From positions 620,001-684,000 of the forward strand of contig NZ_CP145809.1 in NCBI RefSeq assembly GCF_038049925.1: 64,000 bases of DNA, read 5' to 3'. This document shows, in pieces, positions 28,436 to 38,549 of this stretch (position 1 is its first letter; every line of letters starts with the position of its first letter). The position numbers and the translations under genes were made by a program. This stretch comes from Georgenia sp. M64 (GTDB lineage Bacteria; Actinomycetota; Actinomycetes; Actinomycetales; Actinomycetaceae). The notes under the pieces were generated by a model. The model saw only the letters and a program-made list of their open reading frames with translations, was not told the origin of the DNA and searched no databases.

Positions 28436-28442
28436 GGAGGCC

Positions 28443-29489
28443 ATGAGCGAAGCCGTGGACTGGCAGGTCGCCGTGCGACGCGCGGGCGGCCTCGCCCGCC
28501 CGGGCCCGAGGGGCTCGCGCGCGGAGCTGCGGGCGCTCATCACGGTGCTGCGCACCGCCGCCCGGGAGGCCCCCCGCCACGTCGGCGCGATCACGGGGCT
28601 GCACGCCGCCGCCGAGGCCGCCGCCCGCGTGCCCGTGTACGTCGTGGACCGGCCGCGCTGGGCCGAGGCCAACGTCGAGATGTTCGCCCACCTCACCGAC
28701 GGGCTGCTGCCCGCGGCCACCCGGCCCGGGGCCGCCCGGATCGCCGGCGAGGAGATGGGCGTGGTCCTCTCCCTGCTCTCGACCAAGGTGCTCGGCCAGT
28801 TCGACCCGTTCACCGCGGGCGCACCCGGTCGACTGCTCCTCGTCGCCCCCAACGTGCTGCACATCGAGCGCGAGCTGGACCTCGACGCCATGGACTTCCG
28901 CATGTGGGTGTGCCTGCACGAGCAGACGCACGCCGTGCAGTTCGCCGCCGCCCCGTGGCTCGCCGACCACCTGCGGACGAAGATGCGCTCGGTCGTCGAC
29001 GAGGTCGCCGACAGCGACGACGCCCTCGCCCGCATCGCCCGGGCGGCCCGCGCCGTCGTGGAGACCCTCGGCTCGCTGCGCGGCGAGCCGCGCCCGCACG
29101 AGATGGGCGGCGCGCTCGTGGAGGCCTTCCTCGACGAGGAGGAGCGGGCCGCGATGGGTGAGGTCGTGGCGGTCATGAGCCTGCTCGAAGGGCACGCCGA
29201 CGTCGTCATGGATGAGGTCGGCCCCGCCCGGCTGCCCTCGGTGCGCCGCATCCGCGCCTCCTTCGAGAAGCGTCGCGACGGCACCTCCGCCCCCGACGTG
29301 CTCCTGCGGCGCCTGCTCGGGATGGACGCCAAGGTCGCCCAGTACCGCAACGGCGCCCGCTTCGTCCGTGACGTCGTCGCCCGCGTCGGGCACGACGGGC
29401 TCAACGCCGTGTGGACCGGTGCCGAGCACCTGCCCAGCGCCGCCGAGATCGCCGATCCGGACGCCTGGGTGCGCCGCGTCCACGGCTGA
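28443..29489 (+). CDS. DUF2342 zincin-like metalloprotease-family protein
   Basis: 348 residues. HEQTH in [13 protein letters not shown] matches the HExxH zinc motif and [14 protein letters not shown] is the conserved downstream Glu/His segment. DUF2342 proteins are actinobacterial and have been labelled F420-biosynthesis-associated by context, without a proven activity. There is no signal peptide, so it is cytoplasmic. It is first in the plus-strand run with tilS (ATG 2 nt after its stop), as in many actinobacteria. Confidence 0.88.
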   Translation: MSEAVDWQVAVRRAGGLARPGPRGSRAELRALITVLRTAAREAPRHVGAITGLHAAAEAAARVPVYVVDRPRWAEANVEMFAHLTDGLLPAATRPGAARIAGEEMGVVLSLLSTKVLGQFDPFTAGAPGRLLLVAPNVLHIERELDLDAMDFRMWVCLHEQTHAVQFAAAPWLADHLRTKMRSVVDEVADSDDALARIARAARAVVETLGSLRGEPRPHEMGGALVEAFLDEEERAAMGEVVAVMSLLEGHADVVMDEVGPARLPSVRRIRASFEKRRDGTSAPDVLLRRLLGMDAKVAQYRNGARFVRDVVARVGHDGLNAVWTGAEHLPSAAEIADPDAWVRRVHG

Positions 29490-29490
29490 G

Positions 29491-30543
29491 ATGGCCGGAC
29501 CGCCGCCCGACGTTGCCGCCGCCCGCTCCGCCGTCCGGACCGCGCTCGGCGACCTGCCGCCCGGCGCGAGGGTCCTCGTGGCCTGCTCCGGCGGGGCCGA
29601 CTCGCTCGCGCTGGCGGCGGCGGCGGCGTTCGTCGCGGCGCGCGAGGGGTGGCAGGCCGGGGCCGTCGTCGTCGACCACAAGCTGGCCCCCGGCTCGGGG
29701 GAGGTCGCCGCCCGCGCGGCCGCGCAGTGCCGCGACCTCGGTCTCGACCCGGTCCTCGTGCGCGCCGTCGACGTCCGCGGCGGTCCCGGGGGCACCGGTG
29801 CCGGCGGCCCCGAGGCCGCCGCCCGCTCCGCGCGGTACGACGCGCTCGCCGAGGCGGCGACGGCGGTCGGCGCGGCGGCCGTCCTGCTCGGGCACACCCT
29901 GGACGACCAGGCCGAGACGGTCCTGCTCCGCCTAGCCCGCGGCTCGGGCGTCCGGTCCCTCGCCGCGATGGCACCCGTGCGGGGCCTGCTGCGGCGGCCG
30001 TTCCTCGGGCTGCGGCGCGAGCAGACCGAGGCGGTGTGCCGGGCGGCGGGGCTCGAGCCCGCCCGCGACCCGGGCAACGCCGCGGACGGCCCCTGGCGCG
30101 CCGCGGACGGCTCGGCGCTGCGCCGGGCGGCGGTGCGCGAACGGGCCCTGCCCGCCCTCGTCGCCGCCCTCGGCCCGGGGGTCGTGCCCGCGCTCGCCCG
30201 CACGGCCGAGCAGCTGCGCCGCGACGGCGCCCTCCTCGACGCCCAGGCCGGCGCCCTCCTCGACGACGCCGTCGTCGCGACCGCGCCCCTCATCCTCGAC
30301 GCGGCCACCCTGGCCGCCGCCCACCCCGCGCTGCGCAGCCGGGCCCTGCGCACCGCCGCCCTGCGCGCGGGCGCCGCACCCGGTGCCCTCGCCGCGGTCC
30401 ACCTCGACGCCCTCGAGGCCCTGGTCACCGCCTTCCACGGCCAGGGCGCCGTCCAGCTCCCCGGCGGTGTGGAGGCCCGGCGGCGGTGTGGCAGGCTTGC
30501 CCTGCACCCGGCCGGGACACCGCCCGGCGGCGGTACCGAGTGA
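29491..30543 (+). CDS. tilS: tRNA(Ile)-lysidine synthetase
   Basis: A 350-residue N-type ATP pyrophosphatase that puts lysidine on C34 of the AUA-reading tRNA-Ile. The PP-loop is [29 protein letters not shown] and [12 protein letters not shown] are family signatures. The ATG comes 1 nt after the DUF2342 stop, so translation is coupled. Length suits the short actinobacterial form without the full C-terminal domain. Confidence 0.93.
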   Translation: MAGPPPDVAAARSAVRTALGDLPPGARVLVACSGGADSLALAAAAAFVAAREGWQAGAVVVDHKLAPGSGEVAARAAAQCRDLGLDPVLVRAVDVRGGPGGTGAGGPEAAARSARYDALAEAATAVGAAAVLLGHTLDDQAETVLLRLARGSGVRSLAAMAPVRGLLRRPFLGLRREQTEAVCRAAGLEPARDPGNAADGPWRAADGSALRRAAVRERALPALVAALGPGVVPALARTAEQLRRDGALLDAQAGALLDDAVVATAPLILDAATLAAAHPALRSRALRTAALRAGAAPGALAAVHLDALEALVTAFHGQGAVQLPGGVEARRRCGRLALHPAGTPPGGGTE

Positions 30544-30560
30544 GCGGGAGGGGCGCCTGC

Positions 30561-31115
30561 ATGGACGCGCGTGACATGGGTGAGGACCTGGAGAAGATCC
30601 TCCTCACCGAGGAGCAGATCGGCACCCGGCTCGAGGAGATGGCCGCCCTCATCGACGCCGACTACGCCGGGCGCGAGCTGCTGCTCGTCGGCGTCCTGCG
30701 CGGCGCGGTGATGGTCATGGCCGACCTCTCCCGGCGGATGCACCTGCCGATCCAGATGGACTGGATGGCGGTCTCGTCCTACGGCTCGGGGACGAAGTCG
30801 TCCGGCGTCGTGCGCATCCTCAAGGACCTCGACAACGACCTCACCGGCCGGGACGTCCTCATCGTCGAGGACATCATCGACTCCGGGCTCACCCTGTCCT
30901 GGCTCGTGGCCAACCTGCGCTCGCGCGGGCCGGCCTCGGTGGAGATCGCGACCCTGCTGCGCAAGCCCGAGGCGGCCAAGGTCGACGTCGACGTGCGCTA
31001 CGTCGGGTTCGACATCCCGCCCGAGTTCGTCGTCGGCTACGGCCTGGACTACGCCGAGCGCTACCGCCACCTGCCCTTCGTCGGGACCCTCGCACCGCAC
31101 GTCTACGGCGGCTGA
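30561..31115 (+). CDS. hpt: Hypoxanthine phosphoribosyltransferase
   Basis: 184 residues; salvages hypoxanthine and guanine with PRPP. The PRPP motif is [33 protein letters not shown] and [17 protein letters not shown] are typical. The ATG at 30561 follows a GGGAGG site; a second in-frame ATG at 30576 is less likely. It stands between tilS and ftsH, a conserved actinobacterial order. Confidence 0.95.
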   Translation: MDARDMGEDLEKILLTEEQIGTRLEEMAALIDADYAGRELLLVGVLRGAVMVMADLSRRMHLPIQMDWMAVSSYGSGTKSSGVVRILKDLDNDLTGRDVLIVEDIIDSGLTLSWLVANLRSRGPASVEIATLLRKPEAAKVDVDVRYVGFDIPPEFVVGYGLDYAERYRHLPFVGTLAPHVYGG

Positions 31116-31165
31116 GCGCCCCGACCGGCGGCTCCGGCGCGGGCGCGGAACACCGGCACGCACCC

Positions 31166-31221
31166 GCCCGTTGTCCTTGAGGAAGACCCGTGCTCGGGCA
31201 AGCCCTGCGCGAACAACGGGC
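31166..31221. other. Structured intergenic hairpin between hpt and ftsH
   Basis: GCCCGTTGT (31166-31174) pairs with ACAACGGGC (31213-31221). Inside, CTTG/CAAG and CCCG/CGGG can form a second stem. It could be the hpt terminator or a small structured RNA; it precedes the ftsH -10 box. Confidence 0.4.
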
Positions 31222-31253
31222 CGACCGGCCGGTGCCCGCCCGCCCCGGTCGGC

Positions 31254-31259
31254 TACCGT
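31254..31259 (+). promoter_or_regulatory. Candidate -10 box of ftsH
   Basis: TACCGT, placing the start about 42 nt before the ATG. The leader holds GGGCCCAGGGCCC, able to form a small hairpin near the start codon. Confidence 0.4.
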
Positions 31260-31307
31260 CGGGGAAAACGTGCGACCAGGAGGGACCGGGCCCAGGGCCC
31301 ATCGTTC

Positions 31308-33359
31308 ATGAATGCCAAGAACCTGCTGCGAGGACCACTGGTGTGGATCCTCCTCGTCCTCCTCCTCGTCTCCATGGCGTGGTCCCTCCTCGGGCAGGGG
31401 GCGACCCAGCGGATCGACACCTCCCAGGGCCTGGAGCTCCTCGCCGGCGACACCGTCGAGCAGGTGGAGATCACCGAGGGCTCCCAGCGGGTGCGGATGA
31501 CCCTGTCCGAACCGTTCGTGGCCGACGACGGCGAGGGCGGGGAGGTCGACAAGGGCACCTCGGTCGAGTTCTACTACGTCGCCCCGCAGGGGGAGACGGT
31601 CGTCGGCGCCGTCGAGGCGGCCGACCCGGAGCAGGGCTACAACTCCGTGGTCCCGCAGCAGTCGTGGCTGTCCTCCCTGCTGCTGTTCGTCCTGCCGATG
31701 ATCCTCATCTTCGTCGTCTTCTGGTGGATCCTCTCCCGCGCCCAGGGCGGGGCCGGCGGCATGATGAAGTTCGGCAAGTCCAAGGCCCGGATGGTCAACA
31801 AGGAGAACCCCGACGTCACCTTCGCCGACGTCGCCGGCGAGGAGGAGGCCGTCGAGGAGCTCGAGGAGATCAAGGAGTTCCTCGCCGAGCCGGAGAAGTT
31901 CCAGGCGGTGGGCGCGAAGATCCCCAAGGGCGTGCTCCTCTACGGCCCGCCCGGGACCGGCAAGACCCTCATCGCCCGCGCCGTCGCCGGCGAGGCCGGG
32001 GTGCCGTTCTTCTCGATCTCCGGCTCGGAGTTCGTCGAGATGTTCGTCGGTGTCGGCGCCTCGCGCGTGCGTGACCTGTTCGAGCAGGCCAAGGCCAACG
32101 CGCCCGCCATCATCTTCGTCGACGAGATCGACGCCGTCGGGCGCCACCGCGGCGCCGGCATGGGCGGCGGCCACGACGAGCGCGAGCAGACCCTCAACCA
32201 GCTCCTCGTGGAGATGGACGGCTTCGACGTCAAGACCAACGTCATCCTCATCGCCGCCACCAACCGTCCTGACGTGCTCGACCCCGCCCTGCTGCGGCCG
32301 GGCCGGTTCGACCGCCAGGTCGCCGTCGAGGCCCCCGACCTGCACGGGCGTCACGCCATCCTCAACGTCCACGCCAAGGGCAAGCCCATGGCCCCCGGCG
32401 TGGACCTGCGCATGGTCGCCAAGCGCACCCCAGGCTTCACCGGCGCCGACCTCGCCAACGTCCTCAACGAGGCCGCCCTGCTCACCGCCCGCTCGGGCGC
32501 CCAGCTCATCGACGACCGCGCCCTGGACGAGGCGATCGACCGCGTCGTCGCGGGGCCGCAGAAGCGCACCCGGGTCATGAACGAGAAGGAGCAGAAGGTC
32601 ACCGCCTACCACGAGGGTGGGCACGCCCTGGCCGCGGCGGCCCTGCGCTACACCGACCCCGTGACCAAGGTGACGATCCTGCCGCGCGGCCGGGCCCTGG
32701 GCTACACCATGGTCATGCCCAGCGAGGACAAGTACTCCACCTCCCGCAACGAGCTCCTCGACCAGCTGGCGTACGCCATGGGCGGTCGCGTGGCGGAGGA
32801 GATCGTCTTCCACGACCCCACCACCGGAGCCTCCAACGACATCGAGAAGGCCACCGCCATCGCGCGGAAGATGGTCGTCGAGTACGGCATGAGCGACCGG
32901 GTGGGCGCGATCAAGCTGGGCAAGTCCGACGCCGAGCCCTTCCTCGGCCGCGACTACGGCCACCAGCGCGACTACTCCGAGGACGTCGCGCGCATCGTGG
33001 ACGAGGAGACCCGCCGGCTCATCGAGGAGGCCCACGACGAGGCGTGGGAGATCCTCACCGAGTACCGCCACGTCCTGGACGACCTCGTGCTGCACCTCCT
33101 GGAGAAGGAGACGCTCAACGAGGCCGAGCTCGCGCGGGTCTTCGCCCCCGTCGTCAAGCGGGCGCCGCGCCCGGTGTGGCTCTCCTCCGACGGCCGGCCC
33201 GTCAGCGACCTCCCGCCGGTCCTCACCGCCGCCGAGCGGGACCGCGGGGAGCGCATGGCGCCCGAGGACCAGGCGGCCGCGGCGGGGGAGACCCCGCTCG
33301 ACGGCGTCGGCCAGGTGCCGGGCGGCGGCCGCATCGGCGGGCCCGCCGAGGGGCTCTAG
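31308..33359 (+). CDS. ftsH: ATP-dependent zinc metalloprotease FtsH
   Basis: A 683-residue membrane-anchored AAA protease. Two TM segments (residues about 8-27 and 113-133) flank an extracytoplasmic domain. Walker A GPPGTGKT is near residue 212, Walker B IIFVDEID, and the second region of homology is [20 protein letters not shown]. The zinc site is HEGGH near 435, with the distal Asp in ASNDIEKAT. The ATG at 31308 starts right before the first TM helix. The tail (residues about 610-683) is Pro/Gly/Asp-rich. Its TAG overlaps the folE GTG. Confidence 0.98.
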   Translation: MNAKNLLRGPLVWILLVLLLVSMAWSLLGQGATQRIDTSQGLELLAGDTVEQVEITEGSQRVRMTLSEPFVADDGEGGEVDKGTSVEFYYVAPQGETVVGAVEAADPEQGYNSVVPQQSWLSSLLLFVLPMILIFVVFWWILSRAQGGAGGMMKFGKSKARMVNKENPDVTFADVAGEEEAVEELEEIKEFLAEPEKFQAVGAKIPKGVLLYGPPGTGKTLIARAVAGEAGVPFFSISGSEFVEMFVGVGASRVRDLFEQAKANAPAIIFVDEIDAVGRHRGAGMGGGHDEREQTLNQLLVEMDGFDVKTNVILIAATNRPDVLDPALLRPGRFDRQVAVEAPDLHGRHAILNVHAKGKPMAPGVDLRMVAKRTPGFTGADLANVLNEAALLTARSGAQLIDDRALDEAIDRVVAGPQKRTRVMNEKEQKVTAYHEGGHALAAAALRYTDPVTKVTILPRGRALGYTMVMPSEDKYSTSRNELLDQLAYAMGGRVAEEIVFHDPTTGASNDIEKATAIARKMVVEYGMSDRVGAIKLGKSDAEPFLGRDYGHQRDYSEDVARIVDEETRRLIEEAHDEAWEILTEYRHVLDDLVLHLLEKETLNEAELARVFAPVVKRAPRPVWLSSDGRPVSDLPPVLTAAERDRGERMAPEDQAAAAGETPLDGVGQVPGGGRIGGPAEGL

Positions 33360-34027
33360 TGACCGGGGTCGTCCCACAGTCCCCGGAGGAGCCGGGTGGC
33401 GTCGCGGACCGCGCCAGCGACGCCGCCCCGCTGCTCGACGGCGGCACCGCCGTGCGGCCCTACGACCCCGAGGGCGTGCGGCGCGCGGTGCGCGACCTCC
33501 TCGTGGCGGTGGGGGAGAACCCTGACCGCGAGGGGCTCGCCGGGACGCCCGAGCGGATGGCCCGGGCCTACGCGGAGATGTTCGCGGGGCTGACGGAGGA
33601 CCCCGCCGAGCACCTCGACGCCGTCTTCGACATCGGGCACGAGGAGATGGTCCTCGTGCGCGACATCCCCCTGTACTCGATGTGCGAGCACCACCTCCTG
33701 CCCTTCCACGGCGTCGCCCACGTCGGGTACATCCCCGCCGTCGACGGCCGGGTGACGGGGCTGAGCAAGCTCGCCCGCCTGGTCGAGGGCTACGCCCGCC
33801 GGCCCCAGGTCCAGGAGCGGCTCACCTCGCAGGTGGCCGACGCGCTCGTGGCCCGGCTCGAGCCGCGCGGGGCGATCGTCGTCGTCGAGGCCGAGCACCT
33901 GTGCATGTCCATGCGGGGCGTGCGCAAGCCCGGCGCCCGCACGATGACGTCGGCGGTGCGAGGTCGGATGCGCAACGCCGCCACGCGGTCGGAGGCCATG
34001 AGCCTCATCCTCGCCGGCACCCGCTGA
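33359..34027 (+). CDS. folE: GTP cyclohydrolase I
   Basis: 222 residues; first step of folate synthesis, GTP to dihydroneopterin triphosphate. Zinc and catalytic residues lie in [13 protein letters not shown] and [10 protein letters not shown]. The GTG overlaps the ftsH stop (TAGTG), so it is co-translated with ftsH. About 35 N-terminal residues precede the conserved fold ([20 protein letters not shown]). Confidence 0.97.
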   Translation: MTGVVPQSPEEPGGVADRASDAAPLLDGGTAVRPYDPEGVRRAVRDLLVAVGENPDREGLAGTPERMARAYAEMFAGLTEDPAEHLDAVFDIGHEEMVLVRDIPLYSMCEHHLLPFHGVAHVGYIPAVDGRVTGLSKLARLVEGYARRPQVQERLTSQVADALVARLEPRGAIVVVEAEHLCMSMRGVRKPGARTMTSAVRGRMRNAATRSEAMSLILAGTR

Positions 34028-34036
34028 CGAGGCCGA

Positions 34037-34042
34037 TAGCCT
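34037..34042 (+). promoter_or_regulatory. -10 box of a leaderless folP transcript
   Basis: TAGCCT, 6 nt, then GTG 34049. There is no ribosome site, so an internal leaderless promoter for folP-folBK is likely. Confidence 0.55.
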
Positions 34043-34048
34043 GGGACG

Positions 34049-34921
34049 GTGTACTCGAGCGATGGACCACGACGCCGGGCGCCGGCCGGGCTGCCGCGGG
34101 CGCTGCGGGACCGCTCGCGCACGCTCGTGATGGGCGTCGTCAACGTCACGCCCGACTCCTTCTCCGACGGCGGCCAGTGGTACGACACCGAGGTGGCCAT
34201 CGCCCACGCCCGGCACCTGGTGGCCCAGGGCGCGGACCTCGTCGACGTCGGCGGTGAGTCCACCCGTCCCGGCGCCGAGCCGGTCACCCCGGCGGAGGAG
34301 CTCGCCCGGGTTCTGCCCGTGGTCGAGACCCTCGCGCGCGAGGGGGTCGCCGTCAGCGTCGACACCATCAACGCCATGACCGCGCGGGCGTGCGTCGAGG
34401 CCGGCGCCGTCGTCGTCAACGACGTCTCCGGCGGTCTGGCGGACCGGTCGATGGCGGCCACCGTGGCCGACACCGGCACCACGTACGTCATCCAGCACTG
34501 GCGCGGCACCCCCGAGACGATGGCCTCCCTGGCCGTCTACGACGACGTCGTGGGCGAGGTCTTCGCCGAGCTCGCCGACCGCATCTCCGCCGCCCACGCC
34601 GCCGGGGTGCGCGACGAGCAGATCGTCCTGGACCCGGGCCTGGGCTTCGCCAAGGAGGCGGAGCACAACTGGCGCCTGCTGGCGCACCTCGACGACCTCG
34701 CCGCCCTGGGCTACCCCCTGCTCGTGGGTGCCTCCCGCAAGCGGTTCCTCGCCGGGGTGGTCCCCGCACAGGTGGCGGCCGAGCCGCTGGCCCGCGACGC
34801 CGCCACCGCGGCCGTGAGCGCCCTGGCGGCCGCCGCCGGCGTCTGGGCGGTCCGCGTCCACGAGGTCGCCGGGACGGCCGACGCCGTGCGGGTCGCCGCG
34901 GCCTGGCGGTCGGGGCGCTGA
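34049..34921 (+). CDS. folP: Dihydropteroate synthase
   Basis: 290 residues; condenses hydroxymethyldihydropterin-PP with p-aminobenzoate. Signatures MGVVNVTPDSFSDGG, DVGGESTRPGAEPV, VVNDVSGG, LDPGLGFAK and LLVGASRKRFLAG. The start is GTG 34049, 6 nt after a TAGCCT box. It lies 21 nt from folE and 7 nt from the folB-folK fusion. Confidence 0.97.
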   Translation: MYSSDGPRRRAPAGLPRALRDRSRTLVMGVVNVTPDSFSDGGQWYDTEVAIAHARHLVAQGADLVDVGGESTRPGAEPVTPAEELARVLPVVETLAREGVAVSVDTINAMTARACVEAGAVVVNDVSGGLADRSMAATVADTGTTYVIQHWRGTPETMASLAVYDDVVGEVFAELADRISAAHAAGVRDEQIVLDPGLGFAKEAEHNWRLLAHLDDLAALGYPLLVGASRKRFLAGVVPAQVAAEPLARDAATAAVSALAAAAGVWAVRVHEVAGTADAVRVAAAWRSGR

Positions 34922-34928
34922 TCCGCAG

Positions 34929-35954
34929 GTGAGCATCCCGGGCCCCGACGGGCGCGACCTCGACCGCATCCGACTGCTCGGGCTGCGTGCCTTCGGCCAC
35001 CACGGCGTGCTCGCGCACGAGCGCGCGCAGGGCCAGACCTTCACCGCGGACGTCGTGCTCCACCTCGACACGCGTGCCGCCGCCGCCACCGACGACCTCG
35101 CCGACACGGTCAGCTACGCCACGGTCGCCGAGGACGTCGTCGCCGTCCTCGGCGGGGAGCCGGTGGACCTGCTGGAGACCCTGGCCGAGCGCATCGCCGC
35201 GGTCGTGCTCGCCCACGGGGTCAGCGCGGTCGACGTCACCGTGCACAAGCCCGGCGCCCCGCTGTCGGTGCCCTTCGACGACGTCGAGCTCGTCATCCGC
35301 CGTCACGCGGGCCGCGACGACGAGGACCGCGGCACCCCCGGGATGCCGGCCGCCGGCAGCGCCGAGGACGTGAACGGCGAGGCGACCGGCGACGCGGGCC
35401 CGCTGACCACCCGCCCCGCCGCGGAGGTGCCTTTCGTCCTCGCGCTCGGGGCGAACCTCGGCGACGCCGCCGCCACCCTGCGAGAGGCCGTCGCGGCGCT
35501 GACGGCGGCCGAGGACGTCGAGGTCGGCGCCGTCTCGCCGCTCGCGCGGACCGCCGCGGTGCTCGCGCCCGGGCAGCCGGACCAGCCCGACTACCTCAAC
35601 GCCGTCGTCGTGGGGACCACCGCCCTCGCGCCGCTGGAGCTCCTGGGCCTGGCGCGCCGCCTCGAGGACGCGCACGGCCGGGCCCGGGAGGAGCGCTGGG
35701 GGGCGCGCACCGTCGACGTCGACGTCATCACCTACGGCGACCTGCAGTCCGACGACCCGGAGCTGACGCTGCCGCACCCGCGCGCGCACGAGCGGGCGTT
35801 CGTCCTGCTGCCCTGGTCGCAGGTGGCGCCGGACGCGGTGCTGCCCGGCCACGGCGGCGTGGCCGAGCTCGCGGACCGGGCCGCCGACCGCTCCACCGTG
35901 CGCTGGCTGGCGCTCGACTGGCTCGAGGGTCCCGGCGAGCAGGGGGCCCGATGA
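34929..35954 (+). CDS. Bifunctional dihydroneopterin aldolase / HPPK (FolB-FolK fusion)
   Basis: 341 residues. Residues 1-125 are FolB (IRLLGLRAFGHHGVLAHER, DLLETLAERIA, VTVHKPGAPL). A roughly 40-residue acidic linker follows. Residues about 166-341 are FolK (FVLALGANLGDAAATLREAV, RTVDVDVITYGDL, LPHPRAHERAFVLLPW). The two consecutive steps between folE and folP are thus on one chain with no stop or internal ribosome site. The GTG is 7 nt after folP; the stop overlaps the DUF3180 ATG. Confidence 0.95.
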   Translation: MSIPGPDGRDLDRIRLLGLRAFGHHGVLAHERAQGQTFTADVVLHLDTRAAAATDDLADTVSYATVAEDVVAVLGGEPVDLLETLAERIAAVVLAHGVSAVDVTVHKPGAPLSVPFDDVELVIRRHAGRDDEDRGTPGMPAAGSAEDVNGEATGDAGPLTTRPAAEVPFVLALGANLGDAAATLREAVAALTAAEDVEVGAVSPLARTAAVLAPGQPDQPDYLNAVVVGTTALAPLELLGLARRLEDAHGRAREERWGARTVDVDVITYGDLQSDDPELTLPHPRAHERAFVLLPWSQVAPDAVLPGHGGVAELADRAADRSTVRWLALDWLEGPGEQGAR

Positions 35955-36436
35955 CCCGCACGTCGGCGCGCTCCCTCGTGCTCATCGCCGGTGGCGTCCT
36001 CGTCCTGGCGCTGCTGGTCCTGTCCGGCCTGGACGGGCGCGGCTACCTCCCCGTCCCGGTGCCGCTCGCCAGCGCCCTGGGGCCGGCCCTGCTCTCCGTG
36101 CTCCTGCTGTGGCTGGGGCGCGGGGTGCGGCGCCTCATCCGGCGTGAGCACACGTTCATGACCCCGCTCGGCGCGGCCCGGGTCGTCGCGCTCGCGAAGG
36201 CCTGCGCGCTCGTCGGCTCGGCCCTGGTGGGCTACTTCGGCGCCCAGCTGCTCCTCACCCTGGACAACCTGGGCGCCCCCCTGCCCCGCGCCCAGGCGTG
36301 GGCCGCCGGTCTCGCCCTCGTGGTGAGCCTCGTCCTCGTCGGCGTGGCGCTCCTCGTGGAGTGGTGGTGCCAGGTGCCCCCGGAGGACGACGACCCCGAC
36401 CACCCGCGCGGCCCCCGGGCCGTGAACCCCGCCTGA
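35951..36436 (+). CDS. DUF3180 membrane protein
   Basis: A 161-residue protein with four hydrophobic segments (LVLIAGGVLVLALLVLSGL; ALGPALLSVLLLWLG; ALVGSALVGYFGAQLLLTL; GLALVVSLVLVGVALLVE) and an acidic, Pro-rich tail. DUF3180 proteins follow folK across actinobacteria; their role is unknown. The ATG overlaps the folBK stop (ATGA). Confidence 0.9.
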   Translation: MTRTSARSLVLIAGGVLVLALLVLSGLDGRGYLPVPVPLASALGPALLSVLLLWLGRGVRRLIRREHTFMTPLGAARVVALAKACALVGSALVGYFGAQLLLTLDNLGAPLPRAQAWAAGLALVVSLVLVGVALLVEWWCQVPPEDDDPDHPRGPRAVNPA

Positions 36437-36449
36437 GACGAAGGACACC

Positions 36450-36956
36450 ATGGACGCCACCCCGGCCGTGCCGGTGCACGACCCCTTCCAGCCCGAGGGC
36501 ATCACCTTCACCCCCGTCTCGCGCGGCCTCGTCACCGCCCGCCTCGTCGTCGCCGCGGCCGTGCTGGTCCCGGTCGGTGTCGTCGCCGTGGCGGCGGCGG
36601 TGATGGTGGGCGGATGGGCGTGGACGGCTCCCGCCGTCGTGGTCGCGGTCGCGGCCTGGCTCGTGTGGCTCGTGCCGCGCCAGGTCGGTGCCATCGGCTA
36701 CGCCGAGGCCGAGGACGACCTGCTCGTGCGCAAGGGGATCCTCTTCCGCTCCCTCACGGTGGTCCCCTACGGTCGGATGCAGTTCGTCGACGTCGGTGCC
36801 GGCCCGCTGGACCGCCGCTTCGGGGTCGCCGGGGTGCAGCTGCACACCGCGTCTGCGCAGACCGACGCCAAGATCCCCGGCCTCCCGCCCCAGGAGGCGG
36901 CGCGGCTACGGGACCGGCTGACCGCGCGCGGCGAGGCCCGGCTGGCGGGGCTGTGA
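36450..36956 (+). CDS. PH-domain (bPH2/YdbS-like) membrane protein
   Basis: 168 residues: two TM helices (about 33-53 and 55-73) then a bacterial PH-like domain (DDLLVRKGILFRSLTVVPY, MQFVDVGAGPLDRRFGVAGV, LHTASAQTDAKIPGL). It pairs with the larger three-PH protein downstream, overlapping it by 4 nt (GTGA), the same arrangement as YdbS-YdbT of Bacillus. The function is unknown, possibly envelope-related. Confidence 0.88.
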   Translation: MDATPAVPVHDPFQPEGITFTPVSRGLVTARLVVAAAVLVPVGVVAVAAAVMVGGWAWTAPAVVVAVAAWLVWLVPRQVGAIGYAEAEDDLLVRKGILFRSLTVVPYGRMQFVDVGAGPLDRRFGVAGVQLHTASAQTDAKIPGLPPQEAARLRDRLTARGEARLAGL

Positions 36957-38542
36957 CGCTCCTGCCCGGGGACGCGGCCGACGAGGGCGGGACCGTCTCC
37001 CCGACCGGGGCGGACGCCGCGCTCCGCGACGCGAGGGATCCCGGCGACGGGACGGCCCCGGGTCCGCAGTGGCGGCGGGTGCACCGCATCACCCCGGTGC
37101 TCAACGCCTGGAAGGCGGTCGTCGCGCTGCTGTTCTTCCTCGTGTGGCAGGTGACCGATCAGCTCGACACCGTGCCCACCGACCTGTGGCAGACGATGGG
37201 CCGGTTCCGGGGCGTCGCCCTGCTCGTGGTGCTGGGACTCGTCGTGGTGGTCGCGGCGGTGGCCACCCTCTACTCGGTGCTCGCCTGGCGCCGGACCCTC
37301 TTCGCGGTGGGCACCGAGTCGGTCGACCTCCACACCGGGATCCTGTTCCGCCAGCAGCGGCACGCCCGGCTCAACCGGGTGCAGGCGGTGGACGTCGTCC
37401 AGCCGCTGCTCGGCCGGCTCTTCGGGCTGGCCCAGGTGCGGGTGGAGACCGCGGGCGGCGGCGGGTCCAACGTCGTCATCGGGTACGTGCCCGAGGCCGA
37501 CGCCCAGTCGCTGCGCAACGAGATCATGGCCCGCGCCGCCGGCGTGGTGGTCCCCGCGCCGGGGGAGGTGGGCGCCGGACCCGTCGCGGCGGCGCCCGAG
37601 CGTCAGGTCCTCGAGGTCCCGGCGACGCGCATCATCGGCGGGCTGCTGCTCTCCGGCGGCATGATCGGGTTCGTCCTGACGGTTGTCGGGCTCGTCGTCG
37701 TCGCCCTCGTCGTGGGCTCCGTCGGCCCGGTCTTCGGCGTGCTGCCCGCGCTGCTCGGCTCCGGCGGATACCTGTGGAGCCGCTTCGCGGGGGAGTTCGG
37801 CTTCCGCTCCGCGCTCTCGCCCGACGGCATCCGGCTGCGGCACGGGCTGCTGGAGACCCGCACGCAGACCCTCCCGCCCGGGCGGGTGCAGGCCGTGGAG
37901 CTGAGCCAGGCCCTGCTGTGGCGGCGGCGAGGATGGTGGCGCGTCCAGGTCAACGTGGCCGGGTACGGCGCCGAGACGGCGGGGAACAACGTGGTCGAGA
38001 CGGTCCTGCTGCCCGTCGGGGACCGGGGCGAGGCGCTGACCTCCCTGTGGCTGGTGCTGCCCGACCTCGGGGTCGAGGACCACCGGGAGCTCCTCGACGC
38101 CGCCCTCGGCGGCGCCGGGGGCGGTGCCGGCTTCCTCACGAGCCCACGCCGCGCCCGGTGGGTCGACCCGTTGGCGTGGCGGCGCACCGGCCTGCGCATC
38201 ACCGGCACGGCGATGGTGGTGCGCCGCGGCCGCCTCGTGCGGCGCGTCGTCGTCGTCCCGCACGAGCGGACCCAGTCCCTCGCCCTGTCCCAGGGGCCGC
38301 TGGAGCGTCGGCTCGGCCTGGCGGACCTGCACGCCCACTCGGTGCCCGGCCCCGTCACCCCGGTGGTGCCGCACCTCGACGCCGAGCTGGCCCGTGACCT
38401 GCTCCTGGAGCAGGCCCGCCGGGCCCGCACCGCTCGCGCGGCGGAGGGGCCCGAGGAGTGGATGCGCCGCGTGGCGGTCCCGGGGTCCGACGACGTCCCC
38501 GGCCCGGACGGCGACCGGCCCACCGGCACGGGCCTGGGATGA
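36953..38542 (+). CDS. Three-PH-domain (YdbT-like) membrane protein
   Basis: 529 residues. After an N-terminal variable stretch, TM pairs (VVALLFFLVWQV; GVALLVVLGLVVVVAAVATL; GGMIGFVLTVVGLVVVALVV) alternate with three PH-like domains marked by LHTGILFRQQRHARLNRVQAV, RLRHGLLETRTQTLPPGRVQ and RRGRLVRRVVVVPHERTQSL. The GTG overlaps the preceding PH gene, so the two are co-translated and probably form one complex. Confidence 0.88.
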   Translation: MTLLPGDAADEGGTVSPTGADAALRDARDPGDGTAPGPQWRRVHRITPVLNAWKAVVALLFFLVWQVTDQLDTVPTDLWQTMGRFRGVALLVVLGLVVVVAAVATLYSVLAWRRTLFAVGTESVDLHTGILFRQQRHARLNRVQAVDVVQPLLGRLFGLAQVRVETAGGGGSNVVIGYVPEADAQSLRNEIMARAAGVVVPAPGEVGAGPVAAAPERQVLEVPATRIIGGLLLSGGMIGFVLTVVGLVVVALVVGSVGPVFGVLPALLGSGGYLWSRFAGEFGFRSALSPDGIRLRHGLLETRTQTLPPGRVQAVELSQALLWRRRGWWRVQVNVAGYGAETAGNNVVETVLLPVGDRGEALTSLWLVLPDLGVEDHRELLDAALGGAGGGAGFLTSPRRARWVDPLAWRRTGLRITGTAMVVRRGRLVRRVVVVPHERTQSLALSQGPLERRLGLADLHAHSVPGPVTPVVPHLDAELARDLLLEQARRARTARAAEGPEEWMRRVAVPGSDDVPGPDGDRPTGTGLG

Positions 38543-38549
38543 TGGACCG

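Noticed and set aside
28317-33377. A 1686-codon open frame on the minus strand
   Set aside because: It is antisense to dacB, DUF2342, tilS, hpt and ftsH, which all have clear family motifs. Its translation is low-complexity Gly/Val/Asp/His-rich, typical of a high-GC shadow frame.
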